A DNA stretch of 64,000 nt, from contig CAZBRS010000023.1 of assembly GCA_964494475.1 (NCBI GenBank), positions 18,651 to 82,650 of the forward strand, written 5' to 3'. Shown one piece after another: positions 25,107 through 35,700 of the stretch (position 1 is the first letter of the stretch; every line of letters begins with the position of its first letter). Position numbers and translations under genes: made by a program. Source of the DNA: CAZBRS01 sp964494475 (GTDB taxonomy: Bacteria > Myxococcota_A > UBA9042 > CAZBRS01). Below the pieces are notes generated by a model. The model saw only the letters and a program-made list of their open reading frames with translations, had not been told where the DNA came from and ran no database searches.

Positions 25107-26987
25107 CCCTCGCCCGCGACGTCGGGGTGGCCGCGCTCCTCTGCGCGATCGCCGGCACGCTCGACTGGCTCCTCAACGGAGCCGGCCGCGACGTGGCCTA
25201 TTACACCGACATCGCGCTCCGGTTCAGCGGCCTCGTGCTCGCCATCGTGCTCTTCGTGGCCCTGGTCATACGCCTCTGCCTCTGGGGCCTCGACGCCGGC
25301 CTGCGCCGCGCCCGCCAGAGCGACGTGCGCCTGTTGATCGGCTGGAACTTCCTGCAGACCACGCGCATCCGCTTTCCGTGGCGCCTCCGTCTGCGCGCCC
25401 TCCGCGACGCCTGGTTCGGCGACGACCTGGCCGTGCCCGCGCAAGCAGCCTGGCTGCTGCTCGGCGCGGCCGCCCTGTGCGCCGCCATTCCGCTGGTCGG
25501 GCGCGTCCCCCTCTACGATCCCGTCGCCACGCGCTGGCTGGCCCGCCTGCCGCTGTTCGTGGCGGTGCCCCTGGCGCTCCGGGCCCTCGCGCACCTGGTC
25601 CTCCGCCCCGCCACCGCCGCCCTGCGCCGCGAGCACCTCGAGGCCGCACGCGGCCTGTCGGGCGGACGAACACGCCGCTCGGTGCCCGTCTCGGTCTTCG
25701 TCTCGGTGGTGGGCATCAGCGTGGGCGTGTGGGCGCTGGTCGTGGTCATCTCGGTGCTGTCGGGCTTCCAGAACGACCTCAAGGACAAGCTCATCCGCCA
25801 CCACCCCAACCTCGAGGTCAGCTCGCGCCTGGCCAACGCCGGCCTGCCCGACTGGGAGGACCTGGCCCGGCGCCTGGCCGCCGACCCCGCGGTCACGGCC
25901 GTGCTGCCCCTCGTGGGCGCCGAGGCCATGGTGGCCTCGCCCAGCAACCTCAACGTGAACATCACGGTCAACGGCGTCGACCCGCTGGCCTACGAGGCCT
26001 CGGGCCCGCTGCGGGGCGAGCTGCGACGAGGGCGCTTCCGCGACCTGGCCGAGCCCGAGCGACGGCTCTCCGACACGCGCCTCGACGATCTTCTGTCGAG
26101 GCCCGGCAAGGCCGCGACCCCGACCCCCGTCGAAGGGTCCGGCCCCGACCCCGAGGCCCCTGCCCCCGCCGGCCCCGGCTCCATCTTCGCCGACGCTCCC
26201 AAGGCCGAGGGCCCGCGCCCGGGCATCGTCATCGGCGTCGAGTTGGCGCGCAGCCTGCACGTCGAGCCCGGCTCCCTGGTCGATCTCATCTCGCCCGAGG
26301 GCGAGCTCTCCCCGGCCGGCCTCATCCCCCGCAGCCGCTCGTTCGAGGTGGTGGCCATCTTCGGCACCGGCCTCTACGAGTACGACCTCAAGACGGTGTT
26401 CGTGGCCCGTGACGAGGCCGCGCGCTTCTTCGGCGTGGGCGTCAACCGCCTGCAGGCCCGCCTCGGCGACCTCTCCGAGACCGATCGGGTGCACCAGGCC
26501 GTGGCCGCGCTGGTCCCCGAAGGGGTGATCGTGCGCGACTGGAAGCAGTTCAACAAGAACCTGTTCTCGGCCCTGGCCCTCGAAAAGCTGGCCATGCTCA
26601 TCGTGCTCGGGTTCATCATCCTGGTCGCGTCGTTCAACATCATGAGCTCGCTCGCCACGGTCATCCTGCAAAAGACGCGCGACATCGCGATCCTTCGCTC
26701 CATGGGCATGAGCCGCGCCGCCATCCTCGGCACGTTCCGACGCATCGGGCTGGTCGTGGGGCTCTTCGGGGCCGTGGGCGGCTCGGCGCTCGGCTGGGTC
26801 TCCTGCTCGTTCATCGACGCCTGGGGCATCCGGCCGCCGGTGCAGCTCTACCTCGACAAGCTGCCCGTCGATCTCGAGCCCCTCATCGTGCTGGCCATCG
26901 CCGCCGCCACGGTGGCGCTCAGCTACGTGGCCACCCTCGTGCCCGCCCACCGCGCCGCCGCGCTCGCGCCCACGGAGGGCCTGCGTT

Positions 26988-26995
<8 letters not shown>
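25103..26995 (+). CDS. lolC: LolC/LolE-family lipoprotein-releasing permease with long N-terminal extension
   Basis: Membrane subunit of the ABC system that pulls lipoproteins out of the inner membrane for transfer to the outer membrane. 630 residues, against ~400-420 usual. The normal LolC/E part begins near residue 180 (SVPVSVFVSVVGISVGVWAL) with the first TM, then a periplasmic domain (VLSGFQNDLKDKLIRHHPNL), interrupted near residues 325-370 by a Pro/Ala-rich insert. It ends with three TM segments (IVLGFIILVASFNIMSSLAT, KTRDIAILRSMGMSRAAI). The first ~175 residues add about three or four further hydrophobic segments not found in typical LolC. It overlaps lolD by 8 bp. Whether it acts as both C and E (a homodimer) is unknown; no second permease is in the window. 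Confidence 0.87.
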
Positions 26996-27673
<678 letters not shown>

Positions 27674-27674
<1 letters not shown>

Positions 27675-30004
27675 TGTTCAGAGCCCGCTTCCACGCGGCC
27701 CTCGTGCTCGCGCTCCTGGCGCTGCCGCCCACGCTCTTCGCCGAGCCCGTGGTCAAGGCCGTGGCGGTCGAAGGGCTGTCCCGCGTCAACGAACGCGCGG
27801 TGCTCGATCTCTCGCTGCTCACGCTCGACGCCCCGCTCGACCGCGACCAACTCTCGCGCTCCATCTCGCGCATCTGGGGCACGGGCTTCTTCGACGACGT
27901 GCGCGCGGTCTCGCGCCCCGAGGCCCCCTCGACCCCGAGCAACGTCGCGGGCGACGGCGTGCGCGTGGTCTACGTAGTCAAGGAGCGCCCGGCCGTGCGC
28001 AAGGTCGAGCTGGTGGGCTACGACGCGGTCGAGCTCGACGATCTCAACAAAGGCGTGCACATCAAGGCCTTCAGCATCCTCGACCGCAAGAAGATCCTCG
28101 AGGCCGTGGCCAATACGCGCAAGAAGTACCGCGAAGAGGGCTACTACCTCGCCACGGTCGACACCGAGATCACGCCCCAGCCCGGCAACCTGGTCGACCT
28201 CACCTTCCGCATCCACGAGGGCAACAAGGTCAAGGTCAAGCAGATCGACCTGGTCGGCAACGGCCAACTCCCCGACGACGAGGTCAAGCAGTTCCTGCAG
28301 ACCAAGGAGGTCGGCTACTTCTCGTTCCTCACCGAGTCGGGCAAGTACAACGACGACACCTTCCTGCAAGACCTCGAGATCGTCCGCGAGTACTACCTCA
28401 CCAAGGGCTTCGTCAACGTGGCGGTGGGCTCCCCGGTCGTCAGCATCGACCGGAACAAGGAGTACATGTACATCACCATCCCGGTCGACGAGGGCGACGC
28501 GTTCACCGTGGGCGACGTCGACGTGCAGGGCGACTTCCTCGACCTCGACGGCAAGCGCAAAGAAGACCTCGTCGCGCAGCTCAAGCTCGTGAAGGGCAAC
28601 CCGTTCAGCTCGAACGAGGTGCGCACCGACACCATGATGCTGAACCGCGCGTACCAGGACGAGGGCTACGCCTTCGTCTCGGTGTCGAACGCCAACGTGC
28701 TGCACCCCGAGCAGAAGGTCATCGACTTCACGTACGTCATCCAGAAGGGCGACAAGTACCGCATCAACCGCATCGAGATGGCGGGCAACGACAAGACCGC
28801 CGACAAGATCATCCGGCGCGAGCTCGAGATCAGCGAAGGCGCGTGGTTCTCGGCCTCCAAGATCGACGAGTCCAAGAACCGCGTCACGCGCCTGGGCTAC
28901 CTCGAGAACGTGCGCGTCGAGCACCGCCGCTCGGCCCAGGACGGCTACGTCGACCTCACGGTGCACGTCACCGAGAAAGACACGGGCTCGTTCCAACTCG
29001 GCGCCGGCTTCTCGTCGCTCGAGAGCTTCGTCTTCACGGCCCAGGTCTCGAAGTACAACTTCCTCGGCCGCGGCCAGACGGTGACCCTCCAGATCATCCT
29101 CTCGGGCCTTCGATCCATCTACACCCTGCAGTTCTTCGAGCCCTACTTCTTCGACTCCGACCTCACGTTCTCGCTGAACGTCTATGACTACGTGCAAGAC
29201 TTCACCAACTTCTCGAAGTCGTCGGCCGGCGGCGAGGTGGGCTTCGGCTACCGCCTGACACGCGACCTCATCCTCAGCCTCTACTACCGCTTCGAGCACG
29301 TCAGCACGTCCGTGGGCGGCTACAGCCAGAGCTCCACGGTGCCCATCAGCCGCATCTTCGGCACGGGCATCACCTCCAGCTTCCAGCTGAACCTCAGCTA
29401 CGACTCGCGCGACAACGTCATCTTCCCGACCAGCGGCCAGTACTCCAGCGCCTCGGTCGAGCACGCGGCGGCCTACACGGGCTCCGACACCGACTTCACG
29501 CGCTTCCTGCTCCGCACGCGCTGGTTCTTCCCCATCTTCTGGAAGGTCGTGGCCAAGCTGAACGGCACGCTCGGCTACATCTACACCCCCGATCCGGCGG
29601 GCGTGCCCATCACCGAGCGCTTCCTGGTGGGCGGCATCTTCACGGTGCGCGGCTTCCAGCGGAACAGCCTGGGGCCCTACATCGACGTGGCCCGCGTCTA
29701 CAGCCCCGACTCGTCCCTCACCAAGTTCGTGGTGGGCGGCAACAAGCAGCTCATCTTCAACGCCGAGCTCGAGTTCCCCATCCTCGAGCAGGTGGGCATC
29801 AAGGGCGTGCTCTTCTTCGACGCCGGCAACGCCTTCAACGAAGACGAAGCCATCGACTTCCTCGAGTTGCGCACGGCGGTCGGCTTCGGCATCCGGTGGT
29901 GGTCACCGGTCGGCCCGCTGCGCTTCGAATGGGGTTTCCCCCTGGCCCCGGAGCCGGGCGAAGACGCCATCGTGTTCGAGTTCACCATCGGAAACCCGTT
30001 CTAA
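27674..30004 (+). CDS. bamA: Outer-membrane protein assembly factor BamA
   Basis: Core of the machine that inserts beta-barrel proteins into the outer membrane. 776 residues from the ATG at 27674, which overlaps lolD's TGA. Signal peptide FHAALVLALLALPPTLFA; five POTRA-type repeats over ~residues 20-425 (each with a pattern such as VKQIDLVGNGQLPDDEVKQF); then the 16-strand barrel (GSFQLGAGFSSLESFVFTAQ). Loop 6 has the invariant VRGF in GIFTVRGFQRNSLGP. The C-terminal strand ends in Phe (FEFTIGNPF), as barrel-targeting signals do. Followed 10 bp later by its partner chaperone skp. Confidence 0.96.
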
Positions 30005-30014
30005 GGAGGCTCTC

Positions 30015-30515
30015 ATGAAGCGGTTCATCCTCGCGTTCTCGGCGGCCCTGCTGCTCGCCGCCTCTCCCCTGTTCGCCGACGTCAAGATCGGCTACGTCGA
30101 CATGGAGAAGGCCATCCTCGGCACCGCCCAGGGCAAGGCGGCCAAGGAAAAGCTCGAGAAGGAAGTCGCCAAGCGCGAAGGCGAGTTCAAGGACCAGCTG
30201 AAGAAGTTCCAGGAGATGGAAGAGCAGCTCTCGAAGCAGGTCCAGCTCATGTCCGAAGACATGAAGCGCCAGAAGCTGCAGGAGTACCAGCAGAAGGGCA
30301 TGGAGCTGCAGCAGAAGTACCAGGAGCACCAGAAGAGCCTGCTCGAGGAGCAGGAGAAAGCCTTCGCGCCCATCCTCGAGAAGCTGCGCGGCGTCATCCA
30401 GGAGATCGGCCTCCAGGAGGGCTACACCATCATCCTCGAGAAGCGCCAGGACGGCGTGCTCTATGCCATGCCCCAGCTCGACCTCACCGCCAAGGTCGTC
30501 GCCAAGTACAAGTAG
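30015..30515 (+). CDS. skp: Periplasmic chaperone Skp (OmpH)
   Basis: Holds unfolded outer-membrane proteins in the periplasm on their way to BamA. 166 residues: signal peptide (FILAFSAALLLAASPLFA), the start VKIGYVDMEKAI typical of the family, a long Lys/Glu/Gln-rich coiled coil (~residues 40-125), and the beta end (EGYTIILEKRQDGVLYAMP). Ribosome site AAGGAGG lies 6 bp before the ATG. It is the last gene of the operon; the lpxD/fabZ/lpxA genes that often follow in Proteobacteria are not here. Confidence 0.92.
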   Translation: MKRFILAFSAALLLAASPLFADVKIGYVDMEKAILGTAQGKAAKEKLEKEVAKREGEFKDQLKKFQEMEEQLSKQVQLMSEDMKRQKLQEYQQKGMELQQKYQEHQKSLLEEQEKAFAPILEKLRGVIQEIGLQEGYTIILEKRQDGVLYAMPQLDLTAKVVAKYK

Positions 30516-30535
30516 GGGCGCTGCTCGCTGCGCCC
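30516..30535. terminator. Hairpin between convergent genes, possible terminator
   Basis: GGGCGC (30516-30521) and GCGCCC (30530-30535) form a 6-bp stem with an 8-base loop directly behind the skp stop. No T-tract follows, so an intrinsic terminator is only possible. Confidence 0.3.
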
Positions 30536-30548
30536 GCCGGGGCGCCCT

Positions 30549-32225
30549 TCACCTCCACGCCCACCGCAAACAGATCGCCTCGCTCCGCGCGTCGGGCGCC
30601 AGCGCGGGCACCTCGAAGCGCACCGGAGCCCGCCCCGTCGCCAGCAGCGCCCGGCGCGTCGACGGGCCGGCGCCCGGCGCCACCCTCGCCCTCGCGGCCG
30701 TCGCCAGGCCCGTGACGCCGAACTCCACCGCCGCGCGCGGACGGTCCGAGGGGTCGGCCGCCACCTCCCACTCCAGCGCCGTGGCCCCGACCGGCGGCGT
30801 CGCCTCGAGCACCTTTCCGGCGAACGGCCCCGCCGTCGGCACGCGCACCCAGCGCCCGCCGGCCAACTCGCACTCACCCGCGAGCGGCGCGCCCACCATG
30901 TCGGGCGCGCCTCGATCGAGGTGGCTGCACTCCCAGCGCCGCCACTTCAGGTTCCAGAAGTCGCAGGTGCGCCCGTCGAGCGTGCTCACCCGCACGCCCT
31001 CCGCGAGCGACGCGTCGGCCCGCGGTGCGGCCAGGCGCAGGCCCCCTCCGAGGGCGAGCACCGCGAGGCCCACCAACGCCGCCGCGAGGCCCACCCGCAC
31101 CCGACGGGACCAACGACGGATCGCGAAGTCCCAGACGCGGCGGGCCCCCTCGGCGAGCACCTCGAGCAACGCCGCCAGCGGCGCCGCCTGGAAGGCCAGC
31201 AGCGGGATCAGGAAGCGCGAGCTCGGATAGGCGTAGCTCGCGTAGACCAGCGTGGTCCCCCCCAACACCAGCGCCGACGAGGCCGCCTCGCCCACCCGCC
31301 CCCGCCAGGCCTGCGCCAGCCAGCCCAGGGGCACCAGAGCGAGGAAGGGGAACCCACGCAGGAACGACTGCTCGTCGGAGACCAGCACGCGCGTCACGTC
31401 GGCCCACCCCGGCCAGTCGAAGGCCGCGCGGGCCGTGTCGAGCGCCGTGACCCCGGCCTCGCGCACCACGATGCGATCGTACCCGCTGACGAAGGGCGAG
31501 CCGAACCACGCCCACTGCAGCCCAGCCGGAATCGCCAGTACGCCGCCGAACCCCAGCGCCAGCCGGCCGAGATCACGCCACGCCGTCCGGCGGGCCCGAT
31601 GCACCACGTACGGGGCCGCGACCACCAGCACCCACAGCGCCTGCGCGGGCCGCGCCCAGATCACGCCGGCGAGCGCCGCCCCGGCCAGGCCAGGCCGTCC
31701 CCGCGCCAGCGCCAGCATGCCGGCGAGCAGCGGCAAAGCCGAGAACAGGTCGTTCGAGTACCCGTACGCGTAGTGCACGACCACGGGCGACAGGCAGGTG
31801 GCCGCGACCGCCAGCGCCACGAAGGGCCGCTGCTGCTTCGGATCGAGCAGCAGGAGCGCCAGCCACGCGGCCAGCAGCACGGCGAGCACGTTGAACACCA
31901 GCAGGCCGTCGTACCCGAGCGCCAGGAAGAACGGCTCGGCGACCAGGGGCATCAACACCGGGTGCTTGGGGTAGAGCCCGCCGTCGACCCCGAGCGCCAC
32001 GTTGCTCCAGTCCTGACCCAGCGATCGGTTCCAGCCCAGATCGTCGAAGTACCACGACCGGGCGGTCAGGCCGTCCTGCCGGAAAGTGACGTTTTGCGTC
32101 AGTGACCGATTGACGTTGGCGTAGAAGGTCCCATCGGCGTGCAGGAACGTGTAGGGCACGTAGTCGGCGGCGACGCGCAGCACCAGCGCCAGCGCCAGGA
32201 TGGCGAGCGCGACCCGGCGAACCAT
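30549..32225 (-). CDS. GT-C-type integral membrane glycosyltransferase (GT39-like)
   Basis: 558 residues from the ATG at 32225, with GGAGG 10 bp upstream (further upstream the frame is open but not protein-like). The first membrane segment is followed by ADYVPYTFLHADGTFYANVNRSL, a first periplasmic loop with acidic residues as in lipid-phosphate-sugar-dependent GT-C enzymes. About ten membrane segments cover residues ~5-440, including KHPVLMPLVAEPFFLALGYD and HYAYGYSNDLFSALPLLAGML. The last ~120 residues are a soluble, probably periplasmic domain containing paired Cys (CDFWNLKWRRWECSHL). The expected role is transfer of a sugar from a polyprenyl carrier to an envelope acceptor; donor and acceptor are unknown. 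A single-gene unit, divergent from the giant operon. Confidence 0.72.
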   Translation of the reverse strand: MVRRVALAILALALVLRVAADYVPYTFLHADGTFYANVNRSLTQNVTFRQDGLTARSWYFDDLGWNRSLGQDWSNVALGVDGGLYPKHPVLMPLVAEPFFLALGYDGLLVFNVLAVLLAAWLALLLLDPKQQRPFVALAVAATCLSPVVVHYAYGYSNDLFSALPLLAGMLALARGRPGLAGAALAGVIWARPAQALWVLVVAAPYVVHRARRTAWRDLGRLALGFGGVLAIPAGLQWAWFGSPFVSGYDRIVVREAGVTALDTARAAFDWPGWADVTRVLVSDEQSFLRGFPFLALVPLGWLAQAWRGRVGEAASSALVLGGTTLVYASYAYPSSRFLIPLLAFQAAPLAALLEVLAEGARRVWDFAIRRWSRRVRVGLAAALVGLAVLALGGGLRLAAPRADASLAEGVRVSTLDGRTCDFWNLKWRRWECSHLDRGAPDMVGAPLAGECELAGGRWVRVPTAGPFAGKVLEATPPVGATALEWEVAADPSDRPRAAVEFGVTGLATAARARVAPGAGPSTRRALLATGRAPVRFEVPALAPDARSEAICLRWAWR

Positions 32226-32304
32226 CGGCGAGGCCTCCAGAGCTTCGTACGATCCCACCCCAAGTGACGCCGATGTCAATAAAGCGACCATTTTCGGCCA
32301 CACC

Positions 32305-32319
32305 TGGAACTCTTTTCCA
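32305..32319. promoter_or_regulatory. Inverted repeat TGGAA-N5-TTCCA
   Basis: Five-base arms around a 5-base spacer, 111 bp upstream of the sigma-54-like element, a normal distance for an enhancer-binding site. The same half-sites recur in opposite order at 32726-32737. Chance occurrence cannot be excluded. Confidence 0.3.
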
Positions 32320-32429
32320 CGTCGCAGCGCCCCGCCGCCCGCGACTCGCCGACCGAGCCCGCCTCCGCGCCGCGACCCGTCCAGGGTATCTCGGCCTGTA
32401 GGGCCGGTCCCCTCCCCTCCAGCCCACTT

Positions 32430-32445
32430 CGGTACGGGCGTTGCA
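32430..32445 (+). promoter_or_regulatory. Sigma-54-like -24/-12 promoter of the giant operon
   Basis: CGGTACG (32430-32436), four bases, then TTGCA (32441-32445). The invariant GG (32431-32432) and GC (32443-32444) are 10 bp apart, as required. Against TGGCACG-N4-TTGCA, 10 of 12 positions match. Transcription would start near 32456, leaving a ~336-base leader before the first giant gene. A sigma-54 activator gene sits at the far end of the operon. Confidence 0.5.
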
Positions 32446-32725
32446 ATGGCCCAGGGTGCGAGCGGTTTCGGTGGACCGTCTGGGGTGTTCGTAAACAGAC
32501 GGGATGGCGCCAGGCCGGCGAGAGGTTCCAGGGGTGGGCTCATCTCCACCCGTCGCTACGGCACAACCGGAGGGTCCACCGCTTTCGCTCGCGCCTGCTC
32601 GCTCCCCGCGGGCAGGCACTTTTCGTCACCCCCGGAAAAACTTTCCCGACCGTTCGACCCGACGGCCCGAAACCCGCCCCGAAAACCTCTATCGTTTCCT
32701 AGACCTTTCGAACCACGTTTCCCGG

Positions 32726-32754
32726 TTCCAATTGGAAGGCTCTTTGCTTATACT
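32726..32754 (+). promoter_or_regulatory. Proximal promoter overlapped by palindrome TTCCAATTGGAA
   Basis: TATACT (32749-32754, 5/6) is a good -10. The -35 position 17 bp upstream (32726-32731, TTCCAA, 3/6) falls within a perfect 12-bp palindrome (32726-32737), an obvious spot for a repressor or activator. The start would be near 32761, 31 bp before the ATG. Confidence 0.5.
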
Positions 32755-32791
32755 CGCCACGACGAACTGTCTGCTCGGGCAGGGGGGCCGG

Positions 32792-35700
32792 ATGAACCTT
32801 CCTCGCTTCCTATTTGGATTGCTCCTGGCGTCGACCCCGGTGTTCCTGGGTTGTCAGGAGAGTCCGAAGGAGCTTGCGAGCCACTCCGATAGCGGGTTGC
32901 CGACCGAAGTGGCGTCCTTCGCCCTCGACGACGGCCTGCCGGCGGTCTCGATCGTGTCGCCCGAGCCTTACACCTACTACAAGACCAGCGACACGCCCGG
33001 CAACGCGGCCTACAACCCCGACCATCCCCTGGTCGACGTCACGGTGCAGTTCTCGGTCGCGCACTGGGCCTACCCCGCGGCCACCAAGGGCGTCGCGTTC
33101 ATCCTCGACAAGTGGGACCAGTCCCATCCCGAGCTCGCCATCGTCCAGACCTCTCCCGTGAACCCCATCGTCCTCGCCGATATTCCGCCCGGCCAGCACA
33201 CCATCGTCGCCTGCCTGGTGCTGAAGAGCGACACCGGCGACCCCACCCCCAACGAGAACTGGTACTACCTCGACGCCGACCCCAACCTCGTGGGCGTCCA
33301 GCGCTCGTGCGGCTCGGTGGTCATCAAGGTGGCCATCGTCGACTGCTGGCCCACGATCTACAACCCGGCCACCGCCAAGTACATCTGCGACCCCGCGCAC
33401 CCGGGCGCCTGCTGCATCGACACCAACCCCTGCTCGGTCGACAACTGCCAGTGGGTCACGAGCGGCGGTCTCAACCAGTACGAGTGCCGCTTCGGGCCGG
33501 TGGCCGGGCAGTGCTGCCAGTCCGACTACGAGTGCGGCGATCCCCAGCGCTGCTACCTGTACGACAACCCCGACACGAGCCTCGACAACGACCTTGTCAA
33601 CAAGTGCTACGAGTGCGACTACATGTCGGCCACCGCCGACGACGCCTGCGACGACCTCGACAAGTGCACCGTCGACTCGTGCGGCCAGAGCTTCTTCTGC
33701 GAGCACGCCCCCATCGTGGGCGCCCAGGGCGAGCCCTGCTGCATGGACACCGCCGACTGCAACGACGACGACCCCTGCACCATCGACCAGTGCGAGAACA
33801 AGGTCGCCGGCCAGGGCTTCTGCAAGTTCTACTCGTACCTCACGCTCAGCGACGCCGACATCACGGGCTACGGCTACGACCCCTCGTCGTTCGAGGGCTG
33901 CTGCTCGGTGGGCAAGGAGCTCGAGTACTGCACCGACCACCTGATCGTCATCGACAACCAGCTCCAACTCGACGCCTGCTGGAACGTCGCCTGCATCTCG
34001 AACCAGTGCCGTTACGGCAAGGATCCGAACCCGCTCTGCTGCAACACGGGCGCCGAGTGCGACGACTGCGCCGACTTCGACCCGGGCACGGGCGAGTGCG
34101 TCAAGGCCAACGTCTGCACCATCGATCTCTGCGTCGAGAACGAGTGCAGGTTCCAGTGGGACCCCTTCCACCCCTCCGACGAAGACTGCTGCCAGCACAC
34201 CATCGACTGCGACGACGACCTGCCCAACACCATCGACTGGTGCAGCAACTACCTCTGCTACCACGAGACCGATCCTCTGTACTGCGACCCCGGCGCCGAC
34301 CCGCCGGCCGAGTGCCCGGCCCCGCCGAACCCCTGCATCACCTACACGTGCAACGACGCCAGCAACCACTGCGATGGCACGGGAGTGCCCGGCTGCTGCC
34401 TCGACAACGACGACTGCGACGACAGCGACTACTGCAGCACCGACGTGTGCGACCCCCTGCTCCACACGTGCTCGCACGAGGTCATCGAGCTCATCGGCGG
34501 CAAGAAGTGCTGCAACATCTCGACCGATTGCTACGACGGCAAGGTGTGCACCACCGAGGCGTGCGTCTCGCACCAGTGCCGCTACGGCGCCGTCGCGGTC
34601 AACCCGACCGAGTGCGCGTCGGGCAAGTGCTGCAACAGCAACGCCGACCTCAACGGCAACAGCAGCGCCGACGACTGCGAGGTCGCGAACTCGTGCACGC
34701 CGTTCACGTGCGCCAACCACTGCTGCGTGCCCAAGACCAACCTGCCGCCCGGGCAGTGCATCACGGCGCTCGACTGCGAAGACGGCGACCCCTACACCTG
34801 GAACGTGTGCACCGGCTGCACCTGCGCGCTGAACCCGCCCACGGTCTGCGACGAGGCGCACCCCACCTGCAACGACAGCAACGCCTGCACCATCGACTCG
34901 TGCGACTTCAATGAAAAGCGCTGCAAGTACGTGGCCAAGCCCAACTGCTGCGTGCAGCAGGCCGACTGCGTGCCGGCCACCCCCGACCCCTGCACCAACT
35001 ACCAGTGCATCAAGTCGCTGAACATCTGCCAGAACTCGTACGTGCCCGACTGCTGCACGTCCGACGACGACACCAAGTGCAACGACTTCAACGGCTGCAC
35101 CGACGACTTCTGCGTCAACGGCAAATGCCGCCACAACGCCTTCGACGCCAACTGCTGCATCTCGGCCGCCGACTGCAACGACAGCAAAGAATGCACGCGC
35201 GACGAGTGCATCGACAACCAGTGCCAGCACTCCCTGCTGGCCTCGACGCCGAGCGGGGCGCTTTGCTGCGAGACCGACGGCGCCTGCACCGACACCATGC
35301 CGTGCACGCAGGACACGTGCATCAACAACAAGTGCGAGAACCTCCCCGTGCAGGGCTGCTGCTACCCCGACGGGCAGGACCACCCCATGTGCGAAGACGG
35401 CAACCCGTGCACCGCCGACTGGTGCGTCTACGGCATCTGCCGCCACCTGGGGCCGGGCGAAGCCCCCGCCTCGGCGCACATCCCCGACACGTGCTGCATC
35501 CCCGGGTGCATCCCCGGCGACGAAGACTGCTGCGAACCCGACGACAACGTGTGCACCCTCGAGGAGTGCGCCCCCAACGGGCTGTGCGTGTCCACGGCCA
35601 TCGAGCCCTGCCGCCTGCAGTTGCCCTACTGCCAGTCGTTCAACCAGGGCACCTGGCCGCCCGAGTTCCTGGGCTGGAAGCGCGAAGACACGCTGGGCGC

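Larger units (their letters stand above)
32226..32791. promoter_or_regulatory. 566-bp intergenic regulatory region before the giant operon
   Basis: The longest stretch without a gene in the window. It holds, from left to right: TGTCAA (32274-32279), a perfect leftward -35 without a well-spaced -10; the inverted repeat TGGAA-N5-TTCCA (32305-32319); a sigma-54-like element (32430-32445); a G/C-rich leader; the palindrome TTCCAATTGGAA (32726-32737); and a TATACT -10 box (32749-32754). No credible short ORF or RNA gene is seen. Confidence 0.6.
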
